This document shows positions 35,991 to 47,250 of a DNA stretch of 64,000 bases, piece after piece. Position 1 is the first letter of the stretch; each line of letters opens with the position of its first letter. A program made the translations under genes and the position numbers. Under the pieces are notes generated by a model. The model saw only the letters and a program-made list of their open reading frames with translations, had not been told where the DNA came from and did no database searches. This stretch comes from Welwitschia mirabilis (taxonomy: Eukaryota; Gnetophyta; Gnetopsida; Welwitschiales): assembly GCA_051453625.1 (NCBI GenBank), contig JBOZIK010000001.1, forward strand, positions 104,731,684 through 104,795,683, given 5' to 3'.

Positions 35991-36920
35991 AACATGTTCT
36001 AGAAAAGATCTTAATTCTTTTAGTTTGGTTATAGGTGGAATATCTTTTATAGCTTTAATTTTTTACTTATTAATTTCAATTTCTTTTTGATATATCTTAT
36101 GTACTAGCACTATGCCTTTTGTCACTATAAGATGACCTTTGGACCAGCTAAGTCTAAGGCATTTTTCTTTACATATCTTTAAGAGTTTTTTAAGTCTATT
36201 AAGTGATTCTACAAAATCATTTCCAAAAGTTGAAAAATCATCCATAGATACTTTAACTAATCTTCTTATCATATCTTGAAAAATGGTATTTATGAACCTT
36301 TAAAAAGTAGTGGAAGCACTACATAATCTAAATGGTAATATCTTATTGGCATAAGTACCCTAATGATAAATAAAAGTTGTTTTGGCTTGGTATTATAAAG
36401 CTATAAAGACCTAGTTATAACCACTATATCCATTCTAAAAATGGTAGTATTAATATCTAGATACTCTTTTTAAATCTTGATCTATAAATGAAATGAAAAA
36501 ATGATCCTTATAAGTTGCAGTATTTAACATTCAAAAGTATATACATACTTTCCATTTATTTCCTTCCTTTGATACAACTATAACAGGACTAATCCATTTT
36601 GAATTAGATATAGAATAAATGAATCCCACATCCAAGAGTTTAAAATTTCTTATTTAATTATCTCCTACATATGTGGATTACATCTTATTTTTGGTTACCT
36701 ACTTAGTTTAATAAAGATATCTAAGTAAATTCTATGTTAACATAATTTTGGATCTATTCCCTTAATATCTATATGATTCCAAGAAAAAAACTCCATTTAT
36801 TTTTATCAACATCCTTTTAAGTTTTCTTTTTTAAAAATGACTTAAATAACTATTTATTATTAGAGGTTTATTTGAAGTTACTTTGATATACTCTAACCCT
36901 TTCTTAAGTAGAGTATTTTC
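35990..36920 (-). pseudogene. Gypsy-2 reverse transcriptase
   Basis: RT of the Athila/Tat type, read on the minus strand. LDVGFIYSISNSKWISPVIVVSKEG (about 36,565-36,640) is the LLxxGxIxPSxSPWxSPVxxVxKK block. NGYSGYN*VFIAL (about 36,410-36,450) holds the DGYSGYNQI motif with its Asp now Asn. FIYH*GTYANKILPFRLCSASTTF (about 36,305-36,390) is the TFxxPxGTFxxxRMPFGLxNAPxTF block. VSMDDFSTFG (about 36,222-36,251) is the polymerase box with both Asp intact. An open stretch at 36,063-36,272 covers the thumb side (GHLIVTKGIVLVHKI). Stops make it inactive. Confidence 0.88.
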
Positions 36921-37280
36921 TATTTCTTAAGCTATTAAATCTTGCTTATCATACTTTTCTTCATATTGTTTATTTAACATCAGACTAACTTCTTGTGTTA
37001 GAATCGCATTTGTTCTAGCTTGTATGTTTTATACCATCTCTTTGACAACCATTACATCAGAAAGTTTAATCTCTTTTTTAACATATTCTAAACTAATTTT
37101 CATCACCCCTCTTCTAGAATAAATAATAGCATCTATAGTAGTTATTTAAGATCTTNNNNNNNNNNNNNNNNNNNNNNNNNNNNNNNNNNNNNNNNNNNNN
37201 NNNNNNNNNNNNNNNNNNNNNNNNNNNNNNNATATAGATATATCCTTTAGAACTCCTTCTAGTATTACTACTAAATCATT

Positions 37281-37511
37281 TTATAAGTACACTTTTCCTT
37301 GACAAAGTATTAGTTCTGGCTTTCCTAATTCTTCATAATTTTCATAGGACATAATATTGATGCTTGCTCCTAGATTCATAAGTACTTCTACTTTGAGTTT
37401 TTCATTAATTTTTATATCTATCATAGGTATTCCAAGGTTACTATACTTTTCATGTTGTTTATTTTGAAAAACTTGTGTGAAAGCCCAAGAAACTTGATCC
37501 TTCCTCACCAT
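37281..37511 (-). pseudogene. Gypsy-2 aspartic protease
   Basis: 76-codon open stretch with the retropepsin pattern of Athila/Tat elements: KYSNLGIPMIDIKI, then VLMNLGASINIMSYENYEEL. The active site should read DLGASIN. Here the Asp codon (37,374-37,376 on the + strand coordinates) is AAT, one G-to-A change, so the enzyme would be inactive. A 76-N gap (37,156-37,231) follows on the 3' side, towards RT. Confidence 0.82.
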
Positions 37512-39748
37512 TTCAATTTGTTTTTCCTTCTTGCTTTCTATTTTGCTCTTCTATTTTAAACACATGTTCTTCATTTGTTTCTAGTACATAGGTACTTCTT
37601 TTACTAACTTTAAATGAGGTAATGATATTTTTTTATCTTCTAAAACATTCATTAAATATTCTATTTTTTTTTTTAATTTTAGATGTTCTATTCATTTAAT
37701 TCTCATTAAAAAAGATAAAGAATCTATTGAGGTTTCATCTACTATTTTTCTCAGTATCTTCTTCTTCATTATTTGGAGGGTTAATGAAATTTATGTTCTT
37801 TCTTTATGATTCATATGTCACTTTTGTTTTCCAAATCTAGTAGTTACTGCTTTACTTGTTATTTTTTAAGGGTTTAGTTGAGGTTAAGTAGGAATTTTTC
37901 CTTCTTTTTATCTAGTTTTGATTTTTCTCTCATGTTCTTTGAATCTATATTTTTATAATTTCTATAATAATCATATTANNNNNNNNNNNNNNNNNNNNNN
38001 NNNNNNNNNNNNNNNNNNNNNNNNNNNNNNNNNNNNNNNNNNNNNNNNNNNNNNNNNNNNNNNNNNNNNNNNNNNNNNNNNNNNNNNNNNNNNNNNNNNN
38101 NNNNNNNNNNNNNNNNNNNNNNNNNNNNNNNNNNNNNNNNNNNNNNNNNNNNNNNNNNNNNNNNNNNNNNNNNNNNNNNNNNNNNNNNNNNNNNNNNNNN
38201 NNNNNNNNNNNNNNNNNNNNNNNNNNNNNNNNNNNNNNNNNNNNNNNNNNNNNNNNNNNNNNNNNNNNNNNNNNNNNNNNNNNNNNNNNNNNNNNNNNNN
38301 NNNNNNNNNNNNNNNNNNNNNNNNNNNNNNNNNNNNNNNNNNNNNNNNNNNNNNNNNNNNNNNNNNNNNNNNNNNNNNNNNNNNNNNNNNNNNNNNNNNN
38401 NNNNNNNNNNNNNNNNNNNNNNNNNNNNNNNNNNNNNNNNNNNNNNNNNNNNATCTATATTTTTGTAATTTCTATAATAATCATATTAGTATTATATTTT
38501 TGAATTAACATATATTTGTATAGGTCTTTCTATTTACCTTCCTATTTTCTGCTTTAGTAAGGATATGATTATTTTCTAGTTTGAGTTTGATTTTCTGAAT
38601 CTAAATCTAATCTATTAATATATAGTCATTGAAGAAATTCTTACATCCAAGGACAATTTATTCCTTCATGATTATCTTCTTCATAATATTCACATGTAGG
38701 TCATTCTTCCTCTTAAAAGTGTTATATAGCTAACTAATCAAATTTTTCTACCATGCTATCAGTCAAATTTTTAGCTACTTCTTCTATAAGATTAATATGT
38801 TTTGAATTATACACATTACCATCTACTTCTGGGTATATACTTCATTTACAGTTTTTTTTTTTTCATTTTTTACAGTTTTATTTTTTTTTCATTTTCCTAT
38901 CTCCATCCTTAACTCATATTATAAAATTGAAATGGATTCTCCTACTTCTTGGACAATCTTTTTTTTTTCCCAAACACTTCCTCTACATAAAAAATCTAAT
39001 TATTTTAAAGTTTAACTCTATAATCCTTTAAGTAAAGCTCTGACTCATTCTCTAGATGTGATTCTATGATTAAGAAATTTAGCTTATAATATGTTATACC
39101 TATCCATGAATTCATCAAATCTTTCATTATCTCTTTGTTTAATATTCAAAATTTATTCCCTTAGATTTTCAACTATTCTCATGGGTTGAAATTTGTCTAG
39201 AAAAGCATTTTTAAGGATTCCTCATAAAATAAAGCCATGATTAGGATTTTTATGGTACCATAGTTGAGTGTCTTCTTTTAGGGAAAAAGAAAAATATCTC
39301 AAAAAGTTAAATTTTGAGTCAAGATAATTAGCTTTACAAAAGGCATTAAACAAACTTAGATGTAGTAAGGATTCTTCTAATTCTTATCCTTAAAAGTGGG
39401 TATTGATGTAATATTTATGTTTCTTACTATGTTTGATTATTATAAGGCTATAAGATTAATGGGACATAAATTTTCTAGCCAATGGGTATCATGATTTAAA
39501 GGTCTTGAATCTCCATCATATTCCTAATAGGTCTTGTTACAACTTTATTTTCAAGCATTTTTACCTAAACTATTTGAGAAGATTCTTCTTATGAGTGAAG
39601 TAACATAATAATGATATGTAATCATTTCTTTAATTCATTCATCAACTCAAGAAAGATTTGTTCCTTCATCACCTTTTCAAGGGTAACTTCATCCTCCATA
39701 AAATTGTCCTCTTCCATTTCTATTTTAACTCTATTTTTATTTCACTCA
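37512..39748 (-). pseudogene. Gypsy-2 gag
   Basis: Capsid-type gag of a Ty3/gypsy element, minus strand, with many stops. A leader SEIKIELKIEMEEDNFMEDE lies just below the gap at 39,748. In the middle, FSFSLKEDTQLWYHKNPNHG (about 39,230-39,300) is the FPFSLxxxAxxWxxxLPxxSI segment. FLDKFQPMRIVENLRE (about 39,150-39,210) and ERFDEFMDRYNIL (about 39,100-39,140) are the retrotrans_gag helices. A Cys/His knuckle lies near 38,650-38,715 (PTCEYYEEDNHEGINC, its first Cys a stop). A linker (NVLEDKKISLPHLKLVKEVP) leads to protease. A 474-N gap (37,979-38,452) lies between knuckle and linker. Confidence 0.8.
37979..38452. other. Assembly gap (474 N) flanked by a 36-bp direct repeat
   Basis: The 36 bases before the gap (37,943-37,978) recur directly after it (38,453-38,488) with one A/G difference, either a tandem repeat that was not assembled or overlapping contig ends. 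Confidence 0.8.
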
Positions 39749-40392
39749 NNNNNNNNNNNNNNNNNNNNNNNNNNNNNNNNNNNNNNNNNNNNNNNNNNNN
39801 NNNNNNNNNNNNNNNNNNNNNNNNNNNNNNNNNNNNNNNNNNNNNNNNNNNNNNNNNNNNNNNNNNNNNNNNNNNNNNNNNNNNNNNNNNNNNNNNNNNN
39901 NNNNNNNNNNNNNNNNNNNNNNNNNNNNNNNNNNNNNNNNNNNNNNNNNNNNNNNNNNNNNNNNNNNNNNNNNNNNNNNNNNNNNNNNNNNNNNNNNNNN
40001 NNNNNNNNNNNNNNNNNNNNNNNNNNNNNNNNNNNNNNNNNNNNNNNNNNNNNNNNNNNNNNNNNNNNNNNNNNNNNNNNNNNNNNNNNNNNNNNNNNNN
40101 NNNNNNNNNNNNNNNNNNNNNNNNNNNNNNNNNNNNNNNNNNNNNNNNNNNNNNNNNNNNNNNNNNNNNNNNNNNNNNNNNNNNNNNNNNNNNNNNNNNN
40201 NNNNNNNNNNNNNNNNNNNNNNNNNNNNNNNNNNNNNNNNNNNNNNNNNNNNNNNNNNNNNNNNNNNNNNNNNNNNNNNNNNNNNNNNNNNNNNNNNNNN
40301 NNNNNNNNNNNNNNNNNNNNNNNNNNNNNNNNNNNNNNNNNNNNNNNNNNNNNNNNNNNNNNNNNNNNNNNNNNNNNNNNNNNNNNNNNNNN
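39749..40392. other. Assembly gap (644 N) over the Gypsy-2 gag start
   Basis: Hides the region between the PBS side and the gag leader. Open frames that span it are artefacts. Confidence 0.95.
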
Positions 40393-40503
40393 ATCATATT
40401 TATGAAGATCTTTAACATACCTACCTATTTCATTGCATCATTTTCCTTAGCTATCTTTTTAGATCATATTTTTCATTATCTCCGCTAGTTGACCTTAGAG
40501 TAG

Positions 40504-40520
40504 TTATTCTTCTAGTGCTA
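40504..40520 (-). other. Gypsy-2 primer-binding site (candidate)
   Basis: Three bases inside the 5' LTR the minus strand reads TAGCACTAGAAGAATAA. The start equals TGGCGC with G-to-A changes. The Gypsy-3 site (TGGTGCTAAAAGGAGGG) shares its length, spacing and core. The priming tRNA is not assigned. Confidence 0.5.
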
Positions 40521-40523
40521 AAA

Positions 40524-41437
40524 AGATGGGTGTTTATGTGGTGAAATAAATGCAAAAAATATTATGAATTAATAGAAAATAGTTATAGAAAAATGTAGAG
40601 AGTATACTTCTATTAATATAAAATAAGCTTACACCATTAAATAAAAATAATTAAAGACTTACTAAAGATCTAGTTAAGTTTTAACCATTTAGTTCAAAAT
40701 GCATCATCATTATTATATCATGATGAAGTTACTTATATTGGTTTATTATTGATAAGTTGTTATGTAAATATAGTACAATAGGGGAAAATGATGAAAGTAA
40801 ATGTTTAACAGTACTTATTTCTAAGTACTATTAATTATCCTAGTTTGTGTTCAACTGCATAAACATGAGTAAATAGAAATAGTATTACTTTTTGAAGTAA
40901 TAGAACATGTATTAAATAATACTCAAAATATTTTTTTCAACTTGATATTAAAATATCAATTGTTACATAAAGATGCACTAAGGATTATGTTTTCCTTTGT
41001 AGATATCACTTTAGAGTATGGAAGATGTTGTTGCACCCTTTGCAGAATAGCTAGAACTCCCCTTCTTAATCTTCTTATTGAATCTATTCCTAAATAATTA
41101 TGCCAAAAATATCCCCACCTTTATTGGTGATCCCTTTCTTATACCCTTGTTTGTTTTTTTATTTTATTTCTTTCCTTCTCAGGGATAATTTTATAGCTAA
41201 GGTTGTTACTACTTTTCCATCACCTCAGCCTTCTATCTCATCTTCATGCCAAATGGTATATTGTATTTGTAACTCAATAATAAAAATATTTATACTAACC
41301 TACTAATTATTGACTAACTAACTTATTATTAGTGAGTACATTTATAATGAAAAACATCTATTGTTATCTAAAATGCATAATTATGAAAACAAAAATATTT
41401 CATTATTGAGTAAAGTTTACATCAAAATTAATAATCA
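40524..41437 (-). repeat. Gypsy-2 5' LTR (right)
   Basis: Partner of 26,916-27,853. In the minus-strand element this is the promoter-bearing LTR. No TATA box can be singled out in such AT-rich DNA. Confidence 0.85.
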
Positions 41438-43000
41438 TAACCTTGGTTTCTTTATGTTATTGGATTTTATTCCTTTTAAAATTTTAAATCCTCTATGATT
41501 GGGTTCTAGACTTATTGGAAGTTTACTATACTTTCAATGGTTTAAAGAAGAGAGAATGTAGGTGGTGGTTTATTATAGTTATTAGAATTTTTATTCAAGT
41601 TTTTGATTTTTTTGCATTTGTAATTCTATGAACTTTTTAAAGGTATCACTTAATGGATATGATGAAGAGAATTGATGGTTTAATAAGGGATTATGAAATG
41701 AATGGTATTAGTTTGAAGATGATAGATAAGAATGGGAAGATATGAAAAGAAGCTTCTAAGATGACTAACATAACTTTAATTATGGGTGTTATCCTAAGTT
41801 TGAATGGTTCCTCTTGAGGGTTGTAATTATTTGAGTATGGGTCATCTTTATGATTATTCTAATGATTTCTAATGGCATTAATCTCTTTATTAATTGTGTT
41901 TGGGAAAAATAATATGAAAGGATGCTTATCTATTTTATAAAAATCTATATGATACATCAAACACTTAGGTTTAGAGGTTATGGGTTTAGGCAGATAAGTA
42001 AGGTATTATACTCTTCTAAAAAGCTTAACTATTTATTTGACAACATTAAAATTATTAAGTACTCTAAAAACACTTTTGGATCTATTTGAATGTTAAGATC
42101 AAGACAGTTCAATAGGTTTTCTTAATTATTAGAGCTTTCAACTATAGATTTTAAATAGTTTTATACTTTGTCTAATGTAAAATTTAGGAAACCACCTTTA
42201 CTCATCATATCAACCAACTGCTTATTGTTTAATAAAAATATTTCATAGAATAAGATAATAACCCTACTTGATTCAAATCCATCTTGGGGGCATTTTTGTA
42301 ATAGATCCTTGAATCTTTTTAATGTTTGTGAGAATGTTTCATGATCCTTTTATTAGTAATTCATAATTTCTCACCTCAGGACATGGTTTTATGACTAGAA
42401 AAAAATTCAAAATGTAGGCTTTATTTAGATAATCCTAAGTCTTAATGAAGAGATGATTAATGGTATATAACTAGGATATTACTTTTTCTTTTAAAGAAAA
42501 TGATTAAAGGGTTAATCTATGAGCACATACAATGTTATGAAATTAGGATATGATGGATAACACATGTTCAAATTCCTCTAAGTATAAATACGAGTCTTTT
42601 AATTCTAAGCCATAAAAATGTGAAGAAAGTTAGATAATAGATGATTTAGAATTTAGCCTACATGATATTAGAAATTACATTATGCAGGATGGTATTCCTA
42701 AACATTATAGTTGAAGATAATCCTTAAGAGTTTTGCTAAGGGAAGGATTGTTAAGGTAATTTGACTAATTTTGGAATATTTATTATTTATTATTTTGGGT
42801 TAATTATTGGTTTAGAAAATGATCTTGAAAATTTTCCAATAATTCTTCATTTGAAAAAGGTATGTTATTGTTATAATGAAGGTTCTAAAAGGTGGATTAC
42901 ACATCTAGATTAGGTTATTATTATTTCATGTTCTACATGGAATTCTTCTTGAGATTGGTTTCTAAAAGAAGGTTTTTACTTATTATTGGTGCTAGTTCTA
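41438..43000 (-). pseudogene. Gypsy-1 gag, N-terminal and middle part
   Basis: First part of the split gag of Gypsy-1, minus strand. FPFSLKEKVIS*LYTINHLF (about 42,440-42,500) is the FPFSLKxxAxxWLxxLPxxS segment. REIMNY (about 42,355) and ETFSQTLKRFKDLLQKCPQD (about 42,290-42,350) are the E(S)xxxAWERFKxLLRxCPHH segment. RVIILFYEIFLLNNKQLVDM and MSKGGFLNFTLDKV follow (about 42,175-42,290), matching FYxGLxxxxRxxVDxxxxGxxxxKTxxEA. The end, near the Gypsy-2 junction (41,440-41,560), keeps ISLEPNHRGFKILK. The next segment of the protein, AIHLKSENEI, is found at 26,880-26,915 beyond Gypsy-2. Stops are present but the frame is followed easily. Confidence 0.82.
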
Positions 43001-43803
43001 GGATCCATAATTTTTTTAGATGAAATTATAACTATTTATCTTAGATCATCACACATCCAACAAATGCAAAGCAGATAGCTTTTCAGTGGAGCTTAAGAGA
43101 AAAAACATTTTCAGATAGATAACAGAGGCTTCAAATAAAGTTATAGAGTAAAACTCACAAAAAATCTAGTAATTCTATTCAAGTATAGTAGCATCACTAG
43201 TTTTTTAGCATTTTATGTTTCAAGAGAAGAACCAAGTTATTACTATCATAGCATAAAGCAACACAAGTTGTGAAAAATAGAATAAATAAGATAAAACAAA
43301 ACAACATAGTACTATAGAAAATAAAAATTACAAAAAAACATTAAATAATTTTTTTAGTTTTGAATACTCTTAAATAGAAATAGAAATAAACAGAAATCCA
43401 AAAGTAACTACTAAATTAAAAATGCAAGAAAAAAAAGAAAACCAAAGAAGTATTCTCATGAGTTTTTATTATCCAATGATTTTCAATGCTTCATTTAGAT
43501 TACAAACCTATAAAAAAATCATTAGAAAGATTAATATTATAATGTATTTAAGTTAAAGTAAAAATCTCAATGAAAATTGAATAAAACTCAAAAATATTCT
43601 AGTTTGGATATCACTAGAAGGACTAGTACTCCCCATTGGAAAGTATAGAAATGTAAAGAAATATAGGAAAAAAAGTAGGACTAGTTTGAATAACACTAAA
43701 ATGGACTAGTACCAATCATTGGAGGTGGAAAAAAATAAAAAACTAAACTAAAATGAAATAAAGAAAAAGATTATATACCTACTGTAAAGCTACTATATTA
43801 TTA
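43000..43803 (-). other. Gypsy-1 5' leader with an 82-bp duplication
   Basis: Non-coding leader between PBS and gag. Two direct units, 43,599-43,640 and 43,681-43,723, read CTAGTTTG(G/A)AT(A)... to ...GGACTAGTAC...CATTGGA, each with ACTAGT palindromes. Otherwise A-rich. Confidence 0.55.
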
Positions 43804-43821
43804 TCCCTAGCAATAGTGCTA
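43804..43821 (-). other. Gypsy-1 primer-binding site, tRNA-Asp type
   Basis: The minus strand reads TAGCACTATTGCTAGGGA, 3 bases inside the LTR. It equals the tRNA-Asp site TGGCGCCGTTGCCGGGGA used by many plant Athila/Tat elements at 12 of 18 positions. All six differences are C-to-T or G-to-A. Confidence 0.85.
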
Positions 43822-43824
43822 AAA

Positions 43825-45021
43825 TGCTATTTAAAGCCAACTTTTACAAAAATTAATCAAGACTCACATTATAGCAAAGTCCTAATATTGTTTAATCCAT
43901 AGGAATAAATCAAGGTAGAAGCAAGATAGCAATGATATAAAATTCTCTAACTAGAAAACTATTCAAAATTAATTGTAAATTAAAATTATAAGGCTAAAAG
44001 TATGAAAGTAAACTAAATTTAAAGAACTAATCTAAATATTCTAATAGAAAAGTCTTCAATTTAATAATATGTAATGCAAATTCCTAAATAAATCTTAAAA
44101 GTTTCAAGTCATTATGATTCAAATCATGATGACATAATCTCATTGACCATATGAGTAGTTATGAGAGCTCTTAGTCACTTTAGTCTTTCACAGCTTAATG
44201 CAAGCATGAAAAGTAAAAAAAATATGTTCAAATACCATTAAGTAAGATGATCTGCAAATTAAAATGTAATTAAAAAGCTCACTCAAAAAAAAAAAAAGAT
44301 TACTTGAAAAACATGTTGCTTGATTCAAGCATTAAAAGTATAATGTTAATTATAATTTAAAATCGAGAATGAAGGTCTACTTCTAATCTATTAAATAATA
44401 GAAGTTGTAGTACATTGAAGAAAGAAAAATAAAGCTAATATGAAATCATTAATCTAGCCTCAAAGCTAGCTCATTCCCAAAGGGAAATCATAGAAATACA
44501 TACTGAAGATATGACATTCTTAAGAGATATAATACTTTCATCATCAAAAGATTCATGCAAATGAGGGTACTTTGTACTTTTCATAGGTGAAAAAAGAGTT
44601 GGGGCTTCATAATTAGGATTTTAATTTAGGATTTCATATATGAGAATTTAAAACTTTTAATATAGTACATTTTACATGAGTTTAATGTTGTAACTTCTTG
44701 ACTTCATAACTAGAATCCAATCACTTTTCTAAGATGACTTCAGAAATTGACTCTGGTGATGAACTACTTCAAGAAACTAGTGATGCTAGTGGCCTAGATG
44801 ATGGCATTAGAATTTTTTGCTAGAATACTTTCATTCTTTAGGATGTAGTTTAAAATAGAACATAATGTCTGAAATCATCATGGAGAAATTCAAAAATTTA
44901 CAAATTACATTAAAAATTATAGAAGACATATTTTTATGATAAAATGATTAATTTAATATCTTTACTAAAGCTAAACCATCCTAAAATACTTGGTCTAAAT
45001 GTTAATTTTTATATGTTATCA
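43825..45021 (-). repeat. Gypsy-1 5' LTR (right)
   Basis: Partner of 21,550-22,748. Its left edge is fixed by the PBS and its right edge by TGTTATCA, after which Helitron coding sequence resumes. Confidence 0.85.
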
Positions 45022-46480
45022 CTGTTGTTTACTAGAAGAGTCCTCGATTGATGAGTGTAACACTAGAGGTATGTTAGCAATATCATTTTCAATATTATTT
45101 GTTAGCAATAAATGTGATCTTATCACATAAAGAGCAAATGATGTTAAGCTGTAAATTTGCAAAGAAGATTTTAAGATATAAAGATGGAAGATTTCTTCAT
45201 CATCTAAGATTCAAGTACACATTATTACTTTAGTTAAATCATTAATAAATTGAATGAATAAAACATTATTAACTTTATATATTCTTTTTCATTTAAGGTA
45301 TTATATGTTTAACATGATAATGCAGCAAAGGGCATTAAACTAAATAATAGCATTCTGCAAAGAGAATGTTACTGATGCATTAATTACAATAGAAAAACTA
45401 CATGATGAGATGAATAATTATCTATTGAATTAATGTTTGGATAACTTAATAACACATGGAAACTCTCTAGGAGGCATGCCGTCCTATGAAAGAAGAAAAA
45501 AAGTAGATGTAGATTATTAAATATGATTACTCAGCTTGAAACACCCATAATATTCTTTGCTCTTAGTCTGACAAATTTATATTAGTTAGATCTACATAAC
45601 ATCATGTTTGTTAAACAACCATAGAATCAAACTAAAGCTAGAAGATGGAAAATGTAAAACATTATGAACAACCCAAATGTTATCTCTAAGTACATGTACA
45701 ACCATCATAAAAAATTCAAAAAGCTTATTATCATCAAGAAATCCAATGTTATGGACTATTGGACTGAGTGGTAATGTAAACGCTCTACACATATAGATAC
45801 TTTTTATGGATAAATAAAACATTAAACATGAAGTTACTTAAATGGAATGATGATATAGTAGTGAAAAATGTGAATAAAGTTTTTAACTCCATTACAAATG
45901 CATGAAATAATAGATTTAATAAGATGGGATACTTAATGATGTAGCAAAAGAAATATTTTCTTTAATATGTATTTAGTTATTAATTATGCATTAGATGCTA
46001 TAACAAATTTTTTATTTTCAAAATTCAAGACTAAACATGAATCTTCATCCATGTCAACTACAAAATAAGAATTTAAAGTATGTAGATCTAAATCAAGATT
46101 ATACAACTCTATTAAATAGTGTACAAAGACACATAGTTTATAAGCTAAAATCTTATTTGATAAGACAAAATAACAGAGAATTCTTTAGGTACTAATAGAA
46201 TATTATTATTTTACTCTAAAAAGGATTTCTAGTTGATACATATTAATACTTCATTTCATTTAGGTATAACATATCAAGTGAGTTATAACCTTAAACTTAA
46301 GGTTTCATAAAAATGAAAATAATGAGAAAAAGTATGCCAAGAAGAAATGATAATAGGTTAAATATGCATAATAGAGTAACTCTATAGATATGGAGAGTAA
46401 ATATAAACTTCCAACCTATGCTCAATAAAAACATTATATAGTATATTGTAAGGTATACTTTTTTGGACAATATACCTCAA
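45022..46480 (+). pseudogene. Helitron Rep domain (Helitron_like_N), continued after Gypsy-1
   Basis: The Helitron frame resumes directly after the Gypsy-1 LTR. SIDECNTRGMLAISFSILFV (about 45,045-45,105) corresponds to the INEFxTxGLxxxAFPTLFP segment. ILRYKDGRFLHHLRFKY (45,169-45,219) is the LxxYxDGRFxxHPRFRY motif. GMPSYERRKKVDVDY (about 45,473-45,518) is the G(S)xxYWRxxRxDL motif. YTTLLNSVQRHI (about 46,100-46,140) and a basic segment correspond to the VQxHxHxxxC region. WRVNINFQPMLNKNIIQ-like sequence (46,391-46,440) is the WRxNxDxQPxxxxxAxxxYxxKY motif at the Rep end. The HUH motif itself cannot be read with confidence. In-frame stops are frequent. Confidence 0.82.
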
Positions 46481-47250
46481 GGTATCCTACAAAAGTAGAG
46501 AAGTATTCAATTCCATACATTGACATGCTTGTAAACATGTCACAAGACAGAGATCCAAGTGAGATAGCCATTTTAACATATAAAAAATTGATAATGCATA
46601 TTATAGCATATTATAATATTAAATATATAAATACATGCCACATGTTATAAGGACTTTTGTTAGTTAAAAGTAGCAAGTATTTATGAAACCTAATGTATCT
46701 AAGAAGGTCTATAAGAAACTGAAACAAAATTGTGATGAAGATGAAGAAAATGAATCTAACACAATGGTAGATCAATATCAAAATAGATTTAAAAAAATGA
46801 AAGGAATGTCATTATTTAATAGTGTAAAATATTATGTATAAAATTTAAATAAAATAGGAAAGGATGCATGAAATTCAAAAAAGAGACATGTAATTATCAA
46901 ATTTATTCCAAGGTTTCTTTTAAGATCTAGAAAGGATGAAGATAAACTAATTGCATATTTTTGGACTTAGTTTCTACTTCATTATTTATTTAGAGATATA
47001 AGATGTGATTTTAATAGAATAAATGAAGAAATACAGTCCAAATAAATGTTAATTACACATCTATATAAGCAAGATAACCCTTTCTATGATGAAGTATTTT
47101 AATTTGAAAATGTGAAGAAGGATAGACATCAAGATGTAAGATAAAAAAAAGTTTAAAAATATGAAAATGGTTATGAAGTATTAACAAGACATCTACTGAA
47201 TGAAGGATTAATTTAAGAAAGTGAATAATAAATTCTTAAATTACATCATT
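46480..47250 (+). pseudogene. Helitron Rep-helicase linker region
   Basis: Region between Rep and helicase of plant Helitrons. The frame reads SEIAILTYKKLIMHIIAYYN then LLLVKSSKYL (about 46,560-46,680), matching the xxxLNxxIxERDxSAQExxHLLLxLPLxxSSR segment. MVDQYQNRFKKMKGMSLFNSVKYYV (46,764-46,838) is the xxxxYxxRPxxLExLxLxxFxxxY segment. KKRHVIIKFIPRFLL (about 46,875-46,920) and FLLHYLFRDIRCDF (about 46,970-47,010) match the RxxPRxxxxxxxExYxRxxLLLxxPFR segment. Conservation by position is good; stops and frameshifts remain. Confidence 0.78.

Larger units (their letters stand above)
26916..41437 (-). mobile_element. Gypsy-2: LTR retrotransposon nested in the gag of Gypsy-1
   Basis: Two direct repeats, 26,916-27,853 and 40,524-41,437 (0.9 kb), flank a 12.7-kb interior. 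On the minus strand the order is 5' LTR, PBS, gag, protease, RT, RNase H, integrase, downstream ORF, 3' LTR, the order of Ty3/gypsy elements of the Athila/Tat group. The repeat ends read TGAT...ATCA or close to it. Candidate 5-bp target duplicates next to the ends are GCCTT (left) and ACCTT (right). Gypsy-1 gag resumes on both sides, which fixes the nesting order. Six gaps fall inside. The 3' part (27,854-34,000) is long and contains repeats and rearranged fragments. Confidence 0.85.
21550..45021 (-). mobile_element. Gypsy-1: Athila-like LTR retrotransposon inserted in the Helitron
   Basis: Two long repeats, 21,550-22,748 and 43,825-45,021, are direct copies of about 1.2 kb and form the 3' and 5' LTRs of a minus-strand element. 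The primer-binding site (43,804-43,821) lies 3 bases inside the right LTR. A purine run (GAGGG on the minus strand, 22,749-22,756) lies inside the left LTR. gag is split by Gypsy-2: 41,438-43,000 then 22,749-26,915. The protein order is gag, protease, then a downstream ORF. No RT, RNase H or integrase is visible in about 6.5 kb of internal sequence, so the element appears non-autonomous. Ends are TG...CA-like. A clear target-site duplication was not found. Confidence 0.85.

Noticed and set aside
29827-40488. Long open reading frames at 29,827-30,570, 33,081-33,698, 37,918-38,508 and 39,611-40,488
   Set aside because: They are open only because they cross runs of N.
45592-45822. 76-codon minus-strand frame
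   Set aside because: Shadow of the Helitron Rep region, which reads on the plus strand.
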